Source: an uncultured Fodinibius sp.
Lineage (GTDB): Bacteria; Bacteroidota; Rhodothermia; Balneolales; Balneolaceae
DNA: 64,000 bases
Assembly (NCBI GenBank): GCA_913057775.1
Contig: CAJXOG010000006.1
Location: 1-64,000 of the forward strand
Reading direction: 5' to 3'
The translations under genes and the position numbers were made by a program. The notes beneath the pieces are model-generated. The model was not told the origin of the DNA. It did no database searches and saw only the letters and a program-made list of their open reading frames with translations. Shown piece by piece: positions 45,230 through 54,502 of this stretch (position 1 is the first letter of the stretch; each line of letters opens with the position of its first letter).

Positions 45230-47644
45230 ATGAATTATTCATTTACTAAACCATTACTTTTTGTCGTTTTACTTTGCCTCTCGATATTGCTCGGAGCGCA
45301 AACTACTTTCGCTCAAACTAAATCAAACACAGTCATTAACGGAACGGTTACCGATGACAAAGGTGATCCGGTTCCAGGTGTAAATGTTGCTTTTCCACAG
45401 TTGAACCGGGGCACCTATACAAAAGCAGACGGTTCCTATCTCATCAAAAGTTTACCCACGGGAACTTATACAATAGTATTCTCTTTCGTTGGATATGAAA
45501 ATCAAAATAAGGAGGTTACGCTCAACAAAGGAGATGCGTTAACTCTTGATGTTTCGCTCCAACGAACACTCATTCAAGAAGAAACCATAACTGTTACCGG
45601 CACCCCTTATGCCTCGGATCCGCTTACAACACCGGCCGATGTAGATGTACTGACCGGTGACACGAAGTTCTCCAAACAACAAACCTCACTGGGAGCTTCT
45701 CTCGATGAGTTGGCCGGCGTATCAAGTATCTCTACCGGAAGCCAGATGGGCAAGCCGGTTATTCGCGGGCTCAGCGGGAGCCGCGTCCGCGTCCTTGATG
45801 ACGGCGTAGCTATGGACTATCAGCAGTACGGTGTCCGCCATGGCCCCAATGTTGATCCCTTTACCTCTGAACGTATCGAAGTGGTACGCGGAGCAGCCAG
45901 TGTACAATATGGCTCTGACGCTTTGGGGGGTGCTGTAAATGTAATATCCAACTCACTGCCAGATGCGGTCGATGAACAACCCTTCCTACAGGGACAAACA
46001 CTTGGGGAATTCTCTACCAATAGTAATGAGCTCGTCGGCGGACTGCACCTGAACGGGGCCTCTGGCCGATTCGGCTTTACGGGTACCATTATTCGGCGTT
46101 CGTCCGGTAATATGATGGCTCCTGATATACCCACTTTCCAAGAATCAAATGATCCCACTGCCCCAAAATTTTCGGGTGAACTTGACCATACCGACTATGA
46201 TCAACTTAATGGGAGTCTGGGCATTGGATACCAGACCGGATTGGGTCAAATTTCCGCCGACTATACCCGTTGGCAAAACAATCATAATTTTTTGCTGCCC
46301 AATGGAAAAGGACTAGGACAAAACCTCGAAAACAACACCTTTCAACTTGAAGGCAATTTAAACCTCGGGAATAATTTTATTATCAAGCCCAATTTTACCT
46401 ATTCCAGCAACCTGCGACAATCGAGCCCGGGAGGTGGAAACGCTGTTCCGCGCGACGAACTTCCCGATGAAGGATTTGCACACCTCGATATTCTGCTGAA
46501 GAGCTATAATGCCAAAACAGAACTCGAACATCCCGAAGTCGGTCCCTTTTCCGGATCCATTGGACTGGAGTATAAGTACCAAGATCAGGCTACCCGCGGC
46601 ATAGAACCACTGGTACCCAGCGCAACGGTACAAAATTTTGCGGCCTTCGTCTTTGAAAAGGCTGAGATCAATGACCTCACGCTCTCCTTCGGGGCACGGG
46701 TTGATGCTCGTTCTCAGGAAGCCGAACCCAATGCCGATCTCAATCTACCCGATCAATCGGCGGGAGAATCCAACGACGTACTGGATCAATCTTATTTTGA
46801 ATTTAGTGGCTCGGTTGGAGCTACCTATCAATTTACTGAGTCTTTGGCCTTAGCAGGAAATATCGGTCGTGGCTTTCGAGCACCCAGCCTTTTTAACCTC
46901 CATGTTGATGGCGTGCACGGAGGTATCGCAGCCTACCAGGTTGGAAATCCCTACTTGGATTCCGAACGTTCACTGAATACTGATCTATCATTACGCTGGC
47001 GGTCAACAGATATTAAAGCAAAAGCTACCGTTTATCGAAATGCAATCGATAATTACATCTTCCTGGTAAATACCGGTGAATTTGCAGGCCCCAACAATGG
47101 CGGTCCTCCCATCCTTGAAACGGTACAGGGTGATGCCCGCTTGGTTGGCGCTAACGCTAATATTACGGCACAGGTATTACCTTGGCTGCAACTCTCCGGT
47201 ACCTTCGAAACCGTTAATGGTGAAAATGTCGATGAGGATATCTCCCAGGTTGATGACCTACCGCTGCTGCCGCCCACCAAAGTTAGCGGTAGCGTAAAAT
47301 TCGTTAAGCGCGAGTTAGCTGCTTTTCAAAACACCTTTTTCACCATTGGTGTTGAACATACTACCTCAAAAGATGCGGCCGGCCGCTACGAGCCGTTCTG
47401 GCAATTTGGGAATGCGCCCCAGTTCAGTAATTTTGGAGTAGCCTCAACAGATGCCTATACCTTGGTAAATGCTACCGTTGGTGGAGAAATTTCTCTTTGG
47501 AATCGTCCGATTTCTCTTCAGATATCAGCCAATAATTTACTTAACAATGCATATCGTGACTTCCTCGATACCTATAAAGGCTATGCGTTAAGTCCCGGTC
47601 GAAATATCAGCTTCCGGGTTAAAGTTCCGTTCAGTATTCTTTGA
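45230..47644 (+). CDS. TonB-dependent receptor with CarboxypepD_reg-like domain
   Basis: 804 residues. Signal peptide ending TFAQ, a carboxypeptidase-regulatory-like domain (GTVTDDKGDPVPGVNVAFPQ), plug (VIRGLSGSRVRVLDDGVAMD followed by YGVRHGPNVDP), and a barrel of about 22 strands ending in FRVKVPFSIL. The GxRHxPxxDPF segment after the plug loop resembles zinc-type (ZnuD-like) receptors, but that is a tentative reading. A strong terminator follows and closes the locus. Confidence 0.92.
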   Translation: MNYSFTKPLLFVVLLCLSILLGAQTTFAQTKSNTVINGTVTDDKGDPVPGVNVAFPQLNRGTYTKADGSYLIKSLPTGTYTIVFSFVGYENQNKEVTLNKGDALTLDVSLQRTLIQEETITVTGTPYASDPLTTPADVDVLTGDTKFSKQQTSLGASLDELAGVSSISTGSQMGKPVIRGLSGSRVRVLDDGVAMDYQQYGVRHGPNVDPFTSERIEVVRGAASVQYGSDALGGAVNVISNSLPDAVDEQPFLQGQTLGEFSTNSNELVGGLHLNGASGRFGFTGTIIRRSSGNMMAPDIPTFQESNDPTAPKFSGELDHTDYDQLNGSLGIGYQTGLGQISADYTRWQNNHNFLLPNGKGLGQNLENNTFQLEGNLNLGNNFIIKPNFTYSSNLRQSSPGGGNAVPRDELPDEGFAHLDILLKSYNAKTELEHPEVGPFSGSIGLEYKYQDQATRGIEPLVPSATVQNFAAFVFEKAEINDLTLSFGARVDARSQEAEPNADLNLPDQSAGESNDVLDQSYFEFSGSVGATYQFTESLALAGNIGRGFRAPSLFNLHVDGVHGGIAAYQVGNPYLDSERSLNTDLSLRWRSTDIKAKATVYRNAIDNYIFLVNTGEFAGPNNGGPPILETVQGDARLVGANANITAQVLPWLQLSGTFETVNGENVDEDISQVDDLPLLPPTKVSGSVKFVKRELAAFQNTFFTIGVEHTTSKDAAGRYEPFWQFGNAPQFSNFGVASTDAYTLVNATVGGEISLWNRPISLQISANNLLNNAYRDFLDTYKGYALSPGRNISFRVKVPFSIL

Positions 47645-47655
47645 TAACAAAATTT

Positions 47656-47690
47656 GGGAGCATCTACTTTGTAGGTGCTCCCTATTTTTT
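47656..47690 (+). terminator. Intrinsic terminator of the receptor locus
   Basis: GGGAGCATCTA pairs with TAGGTGCTCCC (one G-T wobble) around CTTTG, followed by CTATTTTTT. Confidence 0.9.
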
Positions 47691-48065
47691 ATCTATATCC
47701 TTTTATCACAATTCTTTGCTATTCCTACTTATCAGGATTTCAGGAGTTTAGATTTTCTAAACCGAATATTTTGGTCAAAGTATAGTTTCCTTATTAGAAT
47801 TTAATATATCGTTATCATACACATTGTCTGTCTGCTATAAGAAACCCGGGAACAATAGAAAAGTAAACCAAAAGCTATTATTAAAAAACTAAAAACACTT
47901 GATAAGCTTTTACAGTTCTTAAATAAATAGTCTGCAAAAATTGTTGTAGGTTTGAACAGCAAGCATCCAAACCTTATAATTAGCCTACTAATTTCAGGGA
48001 ATAAACCCACCTTGCTCTCGTTTTGCAAGAAAGTAAACTCATATAATTAACTTTTATCTACAATA
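47691..48065. other. Non-coding gap of about 375 bp
   Basis: AT-rich, no open frame with a ribosome-binding site and no strong hairpin seen. It presumably holds the promoter of the DUF4168 lipoprotein gene near its right end. Confidence 0.5.
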
Positions 48066-48638
48066 ATGACTAATACGTTTAAAATCTTTTCAACTCTTCT
48101 ATTGGCAGTCGCACTTATCGGTTGCCAAAGTGATGATTCTACCGATGAAACCCCACAACAAACACAGCAGCAACAGTCTCAACAGCAAGGCCCTATGGGG
48201 CAAATGCAACAGCAGCAAGCCCCTGATGTTGATGTTTCTGATGAGGAGGCTGCCACCTTCGCCGATGCTGCTATGAGTGCTCAGCAAGTACAGATGCAGG
48301 CTCAAAAACAGATGATGGGCATCATTCAGGATGAGGGACTTGATGTTCAAACATATCAAAAAATTGCACAATCTCAGCAAATGGGGCAAGGCGATTCCAC
48401 CCAATTCAGTGACAGCCAAATGGAGAAATTTGATGCGGCCACCTCTTCTATTCAGGAATTGCAATCTGAAATTCGGGATAGCGTATCAAAAGCTATTGAA
48501 GATGCCGGCATGAAGATGCAACGTTTTCAGGATATTAGCCGTGCCGCCCAGCAAGATTCAGCTTTGCAGAAGCAAATTCAGCAACAAATACAAGAGAAAA
48601 TGGGTGGGCAAATGCAACAGCAACCACCACAAAACTAG
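48066..48638 (+). CDS. DUF4168-type Gln-rich lipoprotein
   Basis: 190 residues. Lipobox ALIGCQ (Cys20), a glutamine-rich linker (about 30-55), then a helical DUF4168-like domain with ATFADAAMSAQQVQMQAQKQ and GLDVQTYQKIAQSQQ, and a Gln-rich C-terminus. DUF4168 proteins are helical periplasmic proteins of unknown function in marine bacteria. Monocistronic, with its own terminator. Confidence 0.75.
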   Translation: MTNTFKIFSTLLLAVALIGCQSDDSTDETPQQTQQQQSQQQGPMGQMQQQQAPDVDVSDEEAATFADAAMSAQQVQMQAQKQMMGIIQDEGLDVQTYQKIAQSQQMGQGDSTQFSDSQMEKFDAATSSIQELQSEIRDSVSKAIEDAGMKMQRFQDISRAAQQDSALQKQIQQQIQEKMGGQMQQQPPQN

Positions 48639-48662
48639 TTTAGAATACATTCATTTTGTCAG

Positions 48663-48692
48663 AGTCCGCTGTATAAAGCAGCGGACTTTTTT
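48663..48692 (+). terminator. Intrinsic terminator after DUF4168 gene
   Basis: AGTCCGCTG/CAGCGGACT, 9-bp perfect stem with a seven-base loop and six T. Confidence 0.9.
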
Positions 48693-48707
48693 ATTTTGGA
48701 CAACTTT

Positions 48708-49916
48708 TTAAGGGATATTGACAAAAAAGGTTGAACCCACCCCAACTTCACTTTCGACCTGTATATCACCACCGTGTGCTTCAACAATTTTCTGGACGAT
48801 CGCCAATCCCAGTCCGGTACTTTTTTCTCCGGCTGTGGACTCACTACTTATCTTAGCGAAGGGTACAAATAAATTCTCAAGTTCCTCTTCGGGAATACCC
48901 TGCCCTTCATCTTTCACAAAGATCGTAATAGCCTCACTGTCATTTCCGGCCTTAATCCCAACAGTAATCTCTGAATCGGGGTGGGAATATTTAATACCGT
49001 TCGAAATTAAATTATCCAACACCTGTTGGAATTTATGGGCATCGACTTCTTTAACTATCTTTGTATCAGGCAAATTTGTAGTAATCGAGATATCTTTTTT
49101 ATTAGCAGTTGGTCGATTCAGTGACACAATTCGCTCAACAAGCCCGCAAATATCCTCATCATCTTTTTCCAAACTTATACTGCCCGACTCTATGGCGGAA
49201 ATATCAAGCATATCCTCAATAATCCGTACCATATACTCACTGGATTCTTTAATCTCTTTTACCAACTGAAACTGATCATCGGTAAATATGTCCTGTTCTT
49301 CATGATCCTCAATCAAAAAACTGGAATAATTTTGGATTAGCGTAAGGGGATTTCGCAAATCATGAGCAGCCATTCCCAGCATTTGATTCTTGAGTTTGTT
49401 CATGCGTTCAAGTTCAGCCGTCTTTTTTGTAAGCTTTCGCTGCATATTCGCCAGCTCATTATTGAGCCCGCTCATCTGATCATACATTGCCCACTCATTA
49501 TTTATTGCTCCGGCAGATTGCTGCTGTTCTTTCATAAAAGAACGCAGCTTATTAATTGACTCATTATTCATTTCCATCAATCCATTCAAAAACTGTTCGG
49601 TATCATCCGGATTGGCAGTCCCTATTAACAAATTTTCATCATCAACTCTAATACCCGAAAAACTAAACAGTTTAATTTCATCACCATCCGTAACATGCAA
49701 TTCCCAGTCGTAGGCTACTTCGTTGGTATTAACGCGCTCAATAAACTGATAGGCTTTTGGGATACTATCACTCTCTAGGCAATCGACAAAAGAAATCGTT
49801 TCATCTCGATGAAGTGAAAACAATCCATAGGAATCGTGAATTATCTTTATGAGAATTCCGTCATCATTTACAATGATGGCAATTCCATTTGGAAGAGTCT
49901 GGCTCTGCTTACTCAC
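48708..49916 (-). CDS. Sensor histidine kinase
   Basis: 402 residues. A PAS-like N-terminal region (about 10-110; VNDDGILIKIIHDSYGLF), a coiled coil (about 115-175), HisKA with the phospho-accepting His185 in MAAHDLRNPLTLI, and HATPase_c with NLISNGIKYSHPDSEI and GEKSTGLGLAIVQKIVEAHG. No TM segment, so a soluble kinase. Its start codon overlaps the stop of the B12-binding protein gene by four bases, which implies tight translational coupling and a shared signalling function. A cognate response regulator is not adjacent. Confidence 0.93.
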   Translation of the reverse strand: MSKQSQTLPNGIAIIVNDDGILIKIIHDSYGLFSLHRDETISFVDCLESDSIPKAYQFIERVNTNEVAYDWELHVTDGDEIKLFSFSGIRVDDENLLIGTANPDDTEQFLNGLMEMNNESINKLRSFMKEQQQSAGAINNEWAMYDQMSGLNNELANMQRKLTKKTAELERMNKLKNQMLGMAAHDLRNPLTLIQNYSSFLIEDHEEQDIFTDDQFQLVKEIKESSEYMVRIIEDMLDISAIESGSISLEKDDEDICGLVERIVSLNRPTANKKDISITTNLPDTKIVKEVDAHKFQQVLDNLISNGIKYSHPDSEITVGIKAGNDSEAITIFVKDEGQGIPEEELENLFVPFAKISSESTAGEKSTGLGLAIVQKIVEAHGGDIQVESEVGVGSTFFVNIP

Positions 49917-50974
49917 TTCTCAATCAATTTATTTGCAGTTTCAATAGCATCGTATGCCGATCCTGCTGAAGCATCAGCTCCAATTTTCTTCCACAGGTCG
50001 GGTACGACTTTAAAAGGATATCCGCCAACCATTATTTTTAGATTTTCGAATTCACTTTCTTTCCGCAATTTTTCAATCAGGTTCTTAGCTCTACTGATGT
50101 GCAAAGGTAACGTTACTGAAATGGCCAACACATCAGCATCATTTTCTTTGACCGATTGTATTAGATGGCTATCCGGCATATTAGCTCCCAAATAGTGGGT
50201 GTCCCATCCTTCCATCTCAAAAAAGTCAGTAACCATGCGGATGCCAATTTCGTGGAGTTCGTCAGCTACCGAACAAGCAACCAATCGTTTATCACTTTTC
50301 TCCATGGCAAATATTCGGGGATATAACTGCGACATAATCAGTTGTGTGGCAGCGGTACAATAATGCTCATGGGCTACTGTAATTTGATTCGTCTGCCAAA
50401 GTGCCCCCACCTCATACTGAGTCTTTTGAAAAATATGCTCATAAACGTCTTTTATTGATGTTCCGTCATCCACCAAAGTTTCTATTAGCCGGGCCGCCTC
50501 TTTGCGATTTCCTGAAAGTAATAAATCCAAATATTCCCGTGCTTCATCATAATAAGGATCATCCTTATGCAAGAATGTGATTTCTTCCGTATCAGTATTC
50601 TGCAACGAGGAAAGCCCATCATTAACATATTCAATCAATGAAGAAGCCCCACCATCCGGCAATGTCTTTTTAATTGCTTCTCGTAACATTACAATATTAT
50701 CAACCAGATCATTTTTGGGGATATCCCGTTCTTGCAGCATCCTTCGCGCCCAGCCCAAATATTTATTAAACAGTTCCTTGCTATCAACGCGAACGGCCTG
50801 CTCTAAGTAGTCGAGATGGTAAATAGTATCTTCATAACATTTCTTTCTCCCCTCTTCCCCATAATCTTTATCCAGTTCCGGATGACGTTCAAAATGCATC
50901 GCGGTGACAAGCTCGGCCAACTCCTCCTTGTGAACTTCTAATTGTTGTACCACCTGGCGATCTGATCCCGGCAT
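49913..50974 (-). CDS. Cobalamin-binding sensor-like protein (CarH/LitR-type B12 module without HTH)
   Basis: 353 residues. The N-terminal about 130 are helical without a MerR-type HTH. Then comes a B12-binding cap with Trp193 and Glu203-His204 (ALWQTNQITVAHEHYCTAAT), exactly the W-x9-EH spacing of the light-sensing CarH proteins. The Rossmann-like B12 domain has axial-ligand motif ELHEIG (His241), ISVTLPLH and VGGYPF. In CarH these residues hold adenosylcobalamin and respond to light. Here the DNA-binding part is replaced by coupling to a kinase gene. Methyltransferase-corrinoid protein is the alternative reading. Confidence 0.85.
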   Translation of the reverse strand: MPGSDRQVVQQLEVHKEELAELVTAMHFERHPELDKDYGEEGRKKCYEDTIYHLDYLEQAVRVDSKELFNKYLGWARRMLQERDIPKNDLVDNIVMLREAIKKTLPDGGASSLIEYVNDGLSSLQNTDTEEITFLHKDDPYYDEAREYLDLLLSGNRKEAARLIETLVDDGTSIKDVYEHIFQKTQYEVGALWQTNQITVAHEHYCTAATQLIMSQLYPRIFAMEKSDKRLVACSVADELHEIGIRMVTDFFEMEGWDTHYLGANMPDSHLIQSVKENDADVLAISVTLPLHISRAKNLIEKLRKESEFENLKIMVGGYPFKVVPDLWKKIGADASAGSAYDAIETANKLIEK

Positions 50975-50987
50975 AATTTGCCTCTAT

Positions 50988-51287
50988 TTATGATGTTATA
51001 TGATCAAAATAGCTGAGCGTAAAGCTCCGTTTTACCAGTTTTAATCCTTTGGGGATATTCTGATGTGATTCGCTGCGATGATTATCATGCCAATGATGAA
51101 AAGACTCCTCATCTTCCCAATGTGTTATCAGCCAAAACTCTGCAGGATTATCCTTCGGCGAAATCACGTTGAGACCTACAAAACCATCGGCGTTTTCAAC
51201 CAGTTCGGGACGATTCCTAAATGCCTCCCGCACTTCATCTTCCATATTATTCCGCACTTCAAACTTACTGATAGCCGTAAATCCCAT
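50988..51287 (-). CDS. ABM-domain monooxygenase-like protein
   Basis: 99 residues forming one ferredoxin-like ABM domain (ISKFEVRNNMEDEVREAF, then EFWLITHWEDEESFHHWHDN and the histidine-containing tail). This resembles HmoA/HmoB/IsdG-type or quinol-monooxygenase proteins. Ligand not assignable. It is the first gene of the operon with the B12-binding protein (13 bp gap) and the kinase. Confidence 0.82.
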   Translation of the reverse strand: MGFTAISKFEVRNNMEDEVREAFRNRPELVENADGFVGLNVISPKDNPAEFWLITHWEDEESFHHWHDNHRSESHQNIPKGLKLVKRSFTLSYFDHITS

Positions 51288-51415
51288 ATCTCTGCAGATA
51301 AGCTTTATTTTTTACAAATACCTAACCTAAAAGTGCAACTACTTTACTCCTGTCAATAAAACAACCAATTAATTTATAATCAAAATATATTCGTTCATGA
51401 ATCATAATTGGATTG

Positions 51416-51937
51416 CTACATAGTGTCTTTTAACAGCTGCTCTGGGATTTTATTATCATCCCGCTCATTGTTCCAGGTGATATTCGTGATCCACCAGCGA
51501 TCTTGGTCATACACCAGTTGCACCGTATTTACTCCGCGGCGGGTCACTTCTCCAACCTTGGCTGATTTAATTCTAAAGGATGTATGAACCGTAGCAATTT
51601 CTCCGAATTGAAACACTTCCCGCCCTATCTCCTCTTCCCAAAACCCATTCTTTTTAAAATACTCATCATTGCGATCCCTGTACTCATCGGGCGTCATAGA
51701 AACATATCGCAATGTGCCATCCTCAGCCTCACTTATTGCTCCCATCGTTGCCTCCTCTTTATACAGCGAAGAGAACCGATCCCAGTCGCGCGGACCGGCC
51801 GGACCAGATATCACCTCGTATAAAGCGGTAATTAATCCATCAATACTTTTAACATCATCCGCGTTGGGCTGCTGGCCATAAGAAATATTGCTGAATATGA
51901 AGAGAAAAATAATTAATGATCCGTAAAATAATCTCAT
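51416..51937 (-). CDS. Secreted SnoaL/DUF4440-like (NTF2 fold) protein
   Basis: 173 residues. Signal peptide ending ISYGQ, then an NTF2-like cone fold (VKSIDGLITALYEVISGPAG, WDRFSSLYKEEATMGAI, YFKKNGFWEEEIGREVFQFG, RWWITNITW). Common in Bacteroidota as periplasmic proteins of unknown activity. Stand-alone gene. Confidence 0.8.
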   Translation of the reverse strand: MRLFYGSLIIFLFIFSNISYGQQPNADDVKSIDGLITALYEVISGPAGPRDWDRFSSLYKEEATMGAISEAEDGTLRYVSMTPDEYRDRNDEYFKKNGFWEEEIGREVFQFGEIATVHTSFRIKSAKVGEVTRRGVNTVQLVYDQDRWWITNITWNNERDDNKIPEQLLKDTM

Positions 51938-52059
51938 AATATTTTTTTATATAATTTACGATCAGCTTTTTACTACCAACCGATACGTGAGTTACAATTG
52001 TAATCTTATGTTATCGGAACGCTAAATCTATTCATTTTATTTACTATGCCATGCACTAA

Positions 52060-53256
52060 CACATTAACCAACATAGCAAAATAATTTCTACCTACAACCG
52101 GCAATCACTCCTTAAAGATTTAAACCTTTACGTAATTTTCGGTATCACCCTTTCGGCGGTGATGGGTGTTTCCAGTATCGCTCCCGCCCTGCCCAAAATG
52201 GCGAACGTGCTGGATGTCTCGAACGAACGCATTGGGTTACTTATCACGGCATTTACCATTCCCGGAATGTTTTTGACCCCTTTCCTCGGTGTCTTTGCTG
52301 ACCGTATCGGACGTAAAGCTATTTTGGTTCCCTCCTTGTTTATTTTTGGAATTGCCGGAACGGCCTGTGCTTTTGCTACGGATTTCACGTGGTTGCTCAT
52401 CCTCCGTTTTCTGCAAGGCATCGGTGGGGCTTCGCTCGGAGCCCTCAACGTAACGCTGATTGGCGATCTTTACGAAGGGAACCGACGGGCAACAGCTATG
52501 GGATACAACGGCAGCATACTAAGTGTGGGTACGGCGGCATATCCGGCCATCGGTGGTGGATTAGCACTATTTGGATGGTTTTACCCCTTCTTTCTTTCGC
52601 TACTAGCTATTCCGGTTGGATTATTCGTACTGGCCAAACTGGATAATCCCGAACCTGACAATCACAAACATATAAAATCGTATCTGGGTGATATATTTCA
52701 TGCACTAAAATCCAAAAAAGTAATCGGGCTTTTTGCTGCAAATTTTCTCACTTTTATCATCCTATACGGGGGCTACTTAACCTATTTCCCTATCCTGCTT
52801 GATGAGCAGTTCAGTAAATCATCACTGACCATTGGAATTATGATATCAGGATCTTCTGTAATTACAGCTCTTGCCTCTTCACAGCTGGGTAATTTAACCA
52901 AGCGATTCCCCGAATCAACGCTAATTATTACAGCTGCCGTTCTCTATCTCGGCGTATTTTTAAGCATCCCCTTTATTGAAAACATTTGGCTGTTTGCTCT
53001 CCCCATCATTGTATTTGGATTTGCGCAGGGTATCAATATTCCCAGCATTTTAAACCTCCTTACCCATCAGGCTCCCAAGGAATACCGGGCGGCATTTTTA
53101 TCGGTCAACTGGACGATTATTCGCAGCGGACAAGCCGTGGGACCTTTTCTTTTGGGATTGGTGTACGGTGTTACCGGAATTAATGGAACGTTTTGGATAT
53201 CTTCATTGGCAGCATTTTGCCTTATCATAGTAGCAAGTCTGGCAATAAAAGGATAA
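52060..53256 (+). CDS. Major facilitator superfamily transporter (start codon unclear)
   Basis: MFS antiporter with the motif-A loop GVFADRIGRKAI after TM2 and motif-C-like stretches later, about 12 TMs. The frame contains no ATG/GTG/TTG before the GTG-ATG at 52159-52164, but that start falls in the middle of TM1. Conserved-looking TM1 (DLNLYVIFGITLSAVMGVSS) extends upstream in frame to 52060, after the stop at 52057. Possible starts are ATT or ATA around 52063-52084, or the gene is 5'-damaged. The coordinates give the full open frame. Confidence 0.8.
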   Translation, partial: HINQHSKIISTYNRQSLLKDLNLYVIFGITLSAVMGVSSIAPALPKMANVLDVSNERIGLLITAFTIPGMFLTPFLGVFADRIGRKAILVPSLFIFGIAGTACAFATDFTWLLILRFLQGIGGASLGALNVTLIGDLYEGNRRATAMGYNGSILSVGTAAYPAIGGGLALFGWFYPFFLSLLAIPVGLFVLAKLDNPEPDNHKHIKSYLGDIFHALKSKKVIGLFAANFLTFIILYGGYLTYFPILLDEQFSKSSLTIGIMISGSSVITALASSQLGNLTKRFPESTLIITAAVLYLGVFLSIPFIENIWLFALPIIVFGFAQGINIPSILNLLTHQAPKEYRAAFLSVNWTIIRSGQAVGPFLLGLVYGVTGINGTFWISSLAAFCLIIVASLAIKG

Positions 53257-53619
53257 ATCATTTAAAAAATTGAATTGTGTACTATGAAATTGTAAGAGAA
53301 AGAGAAATTTTTTATCGTTCGGTTATCATAGAATTTATTTATGGCCCAAATAAAAAAGGCCTCAGGAGTATCCGTCCTGAGGCCCCGTGCTTTAGGTTTC
53401 AGCATTTAGGAGTGACTAGAGTATCTAGTTGGCTAACTAGATGGGGTCTAGAGAGACAATAATAGTGCGTTCTGTTTTCAAGAGTATGGCAAACCCCTTT
53501 TGTTACAAAAAATTTTCTTACTTCATGTACTACATCCTCAGGAGCCCGGAACAAATCATTCAGCCTGCTGATATCACTAACACAACAGTTTATCAATTAA
53601 CTTAGATCGGCCTATATTA
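53257..53619. other. Non-coding gap with two hairpins
   Basis: GGCCTCAGGA/TCCTGAGGCC (53358-53384) is a perfect 10-bp stem with TTTATT-type sequence on its minus-strand side, so it would act as a terminator for minus-strand transcription although no minus-strand gene ends here. A second inverted element, CTAGTTGGCTAACTAG, lies at about 53424-53439. Its flanks GACTAGAG and GGTCTAGA extend the dyad. No convincing gene in the gap. Confidence 0.5.
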
Positions 53620-54480
53620 ATGACCTTTCCAAAATATATATCCGCAATTCTATTGACATGCACTCTTTTTTTACTGGATGGATGTGCTGCCCTTCAAGAT
53701 TTATCCAACTCTATCCAAAAACCAAATCTTTCAGTAGAGAATGTCCGCATTAGTGACTTCGATTTTGAAGAGTTGGAGCTCACCTATGACATAAAGATTA
53801 ATAATCCGAATGCACTGTCGGTGCAAATGCTGGCCTATGACTATAATCTTGATATCAATGAAAATACCCTGGTAACCGGTGACCAGAAAAAAGAGATAGC
53901 CATCGAGGCTTCAGGAGCAAGTACCTTTCAGGTTCCAGTGCGGCTTAATTTTACGGATGTATATCGAAGCGTACAGAGCCTGCGAAATACTGACGAGGCC
54001 TCTTATAGTTTTTTAAGTAACCTGACATTTGACTTGCCCGTACTTGGAGAAACAAAAGTACCGGTTAACAAAGAGGGACACATTCCGCTGCTGAAAACAC
54101 CCAAAATTAGCCTTGAAGACTTTAACGTTACCGGGATTAATTTGAGCAGTGCAGATATCAACCTTCAGCTACGTTTCGATAACCCCAACAGCTTTGGAAT
54201 CAATATTAATGCCCTCAATTACGATTTGATGATCAACGGTGACCAATGGGCCAACGGCACTGTCCTTAAGGGAACAACTATTAAGCAAAAAGGTGAGACC
54301 ACACTCAACATTCCAATATCACTAAATATTTCTAAAATAGGCATGTCGGCCTACCGACTGCTAACGGGAGGAGAACCCTTTGATTACCAAATTAAAGGAG
54401 ATTTTGATCTCAATGCCCGACATGAACTGCTCGGTCAAACTACTTTCGATTTTCTGCGCTCCGGCAAACTAAATTTATAA
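53620..54480 (+). CDS. LEA14-like (WHy domain) lipoprotein
   Basis: 286 residues. Lipobox LLDGCA (Cys22), then two WHy/LEA_2 modules (LSVENVRISDFDFEELELTY, then ISLEDFNVTGINLSSADINL). Each contains the NPN motif (INNPNALSVQ, FDNPNSFGININ). LEA14-type domains are linked to desiccation or osmotic tolerance, and double-domain lipoproteins of this kind are frequent in halophilic Bacteroidota. It is probably in the periplasm. The role is inferred from the family. Confidence 0.85.
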   Translation: MTFPKYISAILLTCTLFLLDGCAALQDLSNSIQKPNLSVENVRISDFDFEELELTYDIKINNPNALSVQMLAYDYNLDINENTLVTGDQKKEIAIEASGASTFQVPVRLNFTDVYRSVQSLRNTDEASYSFLSNLTFDLPVLGETKVPVNKEGHIPLLKTPKISLEDFNVTGINLSSADINLQLRFDNPNSFGININALNYDLMINGDQWANGTVLKGTTIKQKGETTLNIPISLNISKIGMSAYRLLTGGEPFDYQIKGDFDLNARHELLGQTTFDFLRSGKLNL

Positions 54481-54502
54481 CTTCAACCGAGAATTCACAT
54501 CA

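Noticed and set aside
52046-52084. ATG 52046 as start of the MFS gene
   Set aside because: It is in another frame and stops after 12 codons.
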